Shown here piece by piece: positions 6,209 to 6,434 of a DNA stretch of 6,434 bases. The position numbers and the translations under genes were made by a program. The first letter of the stretch is position 1; each line of letters begins with the position of its first letter. The stretch covers positions 1 through 6,434 of the forward strand of contig JAAYFZ010000343.1 in the NCBI GenBank assembly GCA_012727965.1. Direction: 5' to 3'. The notes under the pieces were generated by a model. That model was not told the DNA's origin and did not search any database. It saw nothing but the letters and a program-made list of their open reading frames with translations. This DNA comes from Clostridiaceae bacterium (GTDB lineage: Bacteria; Bacillota; Clostridia; Saccharofermentanales; UBA5734).

Positions 6209-6242
6209 GTAATATCATCCTGTTCATTATTTGATTAATCTG

Positions 6243-6272
6243 TTGCAAGCTCCGATATATCAGTTCTTGCAA
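6243..6272. promoter_or_regulatory. 30-bp symmetric dyad in the leader of the zinc-ribbon gene
   Basis: Outer arms TTGCAAG (6243-6249) and CTTGCAA (6266-6272) are perfect inverted repeats. Exactly centred between them is the self-complementary GATATATC (6254-6261), flanked on both sides by 4-nt unpaired stretches. The element lies between the likely promoter (6294-6322) and the start codon at 6208. It could be an operator for a dimeric or tetrameric repressor, or an RNA hairpin in the 5' leader. Confidence 0.5.
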
Positions 6273-6293
6273 ACCTGCCGATAACACTAAGCT

Positions 6294-6322
6294 ATTATAA
6301 TGTTATTACCGCTAATAAGCAA
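6294..6322 (-). promoter_or_regulatory. Likely promoter of the zinc-ribbon gene
   Basis: On the minus strand, TTGCTT (6317-6322) is followed after exactly 17 nt by a perfect TATAAT (6294-6299). Transcription would begin near 6287, leaving a leader of about 79 nt that contains the dyad at 6243-6272. The -35 is only a half match, but the -10 and spacing are ideal. Confidence 0.6.
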
Positions 6323-6373
6323 GAAAACCACAAAGACAATCATGTTAACAATTAGACCAAAGCACCTAACATA

Positions 6374-6407
6374 TTGACAGCAATAACTGCCGTTTCTCGT
6401 ATATAAT
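6374..6407 (+). promoter_or_regulatory. Over-spaced promoter-like element facing out of the window
   Basis: A perfect TTGACA (6374-6379) and a perfect TATAAT (6402-6407) lie on the plus strand 22 nt apart, well over the usual 16-18. Reading the overlapping TATATA at 6400-6405 as the -10 still leaves 20 nt. Its downstream gene, if any, lies past the right edge. Confidence 0.45.
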
Positions 6408-6415
6408 AGTTCTTA

Positions 6416-6431
6416 CAGGCAATAATGCCTG
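6416..6431. promoter_or_regulatory. Dyad just downstream of the right-edge promoter
   Basis: CAGGCA (6416-6421) and TGCCTG (6426-6431) form a perfect 6-bp inverted repeat around ATAA. It falls at or just after the expected start of transcription from the -10 at 6402-6407, a common position for a repressor site or a 5'-end RNA hairpin. Confidence 0.4.
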
Positions 6432-6434
6432 AAG

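Noticed and set aside
5915..6238. A 107-codon plus-strand frame over the zinc-ribbon gene
   Set aside because: It overlaps the antisense of a gene with clear zinc ligands and a membrane segment, and its composition is not protein-like.
1..6434. A mobile element, defence island or CRISPR array
   Set aside because: I see no transposase, integrase, terminal repeats, repeat-spacer pattern or toxin-antitoxin pair. The gene content is ordinary metabolism, transport and regulation.

Overview
The window looks like ordinary chromosomal DNA from a low-to-mid-GC Firmicute (Bacillota), probably a clostridial-type anaerobe. The reasons are strong AGGAGG-type ribosome binding sites, a solute-binding lipoprotein with a Gram-positive style lipobox, compact gene packing and intrinsic hairpin-plus-T terminators. 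I cannot name a genus from the sequence alone.

Layout from left to right. (1) Positions 3-935 (+) hold the 3' part of a gene for a divergent ROK-fold protein; its start lies off the left edge. (2) A bidirectional terminator at 985-1013 separates it from two minus-strand genes. Transcription runs first through a 413-aa fusion of an ElaA-type GNAT acetyltransferase with a metallo-beta-lactamase-fold hydrolase (1597-2838), then through a stand-alone GyrI-like/AraC-type effector-binding protein (1041-1517). (3) A 188-bp divergent intergenic region precedes a plus-strand polar amino acid ABC importer operon: lipoprotein receptor (3027-3839), permease (3856-4500) and ATPase (4507-5295), closed by a very strong terminator at 5314-5353. 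(4) A 108-bp stretch after that terminator carries two good Shine-Dalgarno sequences and a 13-codon mini-ORF. (5) A minus-strand gene (5462-6208) encodes a membrane protein with an N-terminal zinc ribbon and an unrecognised outer domain; its likely promoter lies at 6294-6322, with a large dyad in the 5' leader. (6) The right edge carries an outward-pointing, over-spaced promoter and a dyad, probably serving a gene beyond the window.

The ABC operon is a complete receptor, channel and motor set for amino acid uptake. The acetyltransferase-hydrolase fusion and the effector-binding protein may form a small-molecule processing or detoxification pair, but that is inference from co-orientation. I see no transposon, CRISPR array, tRNA, rRNA or recognisable defence system. 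The items most worth a second look are the GNAT-MBL fusion, the leader dyad of the zinc-ribbon gene and the atypical right-edge promoter.
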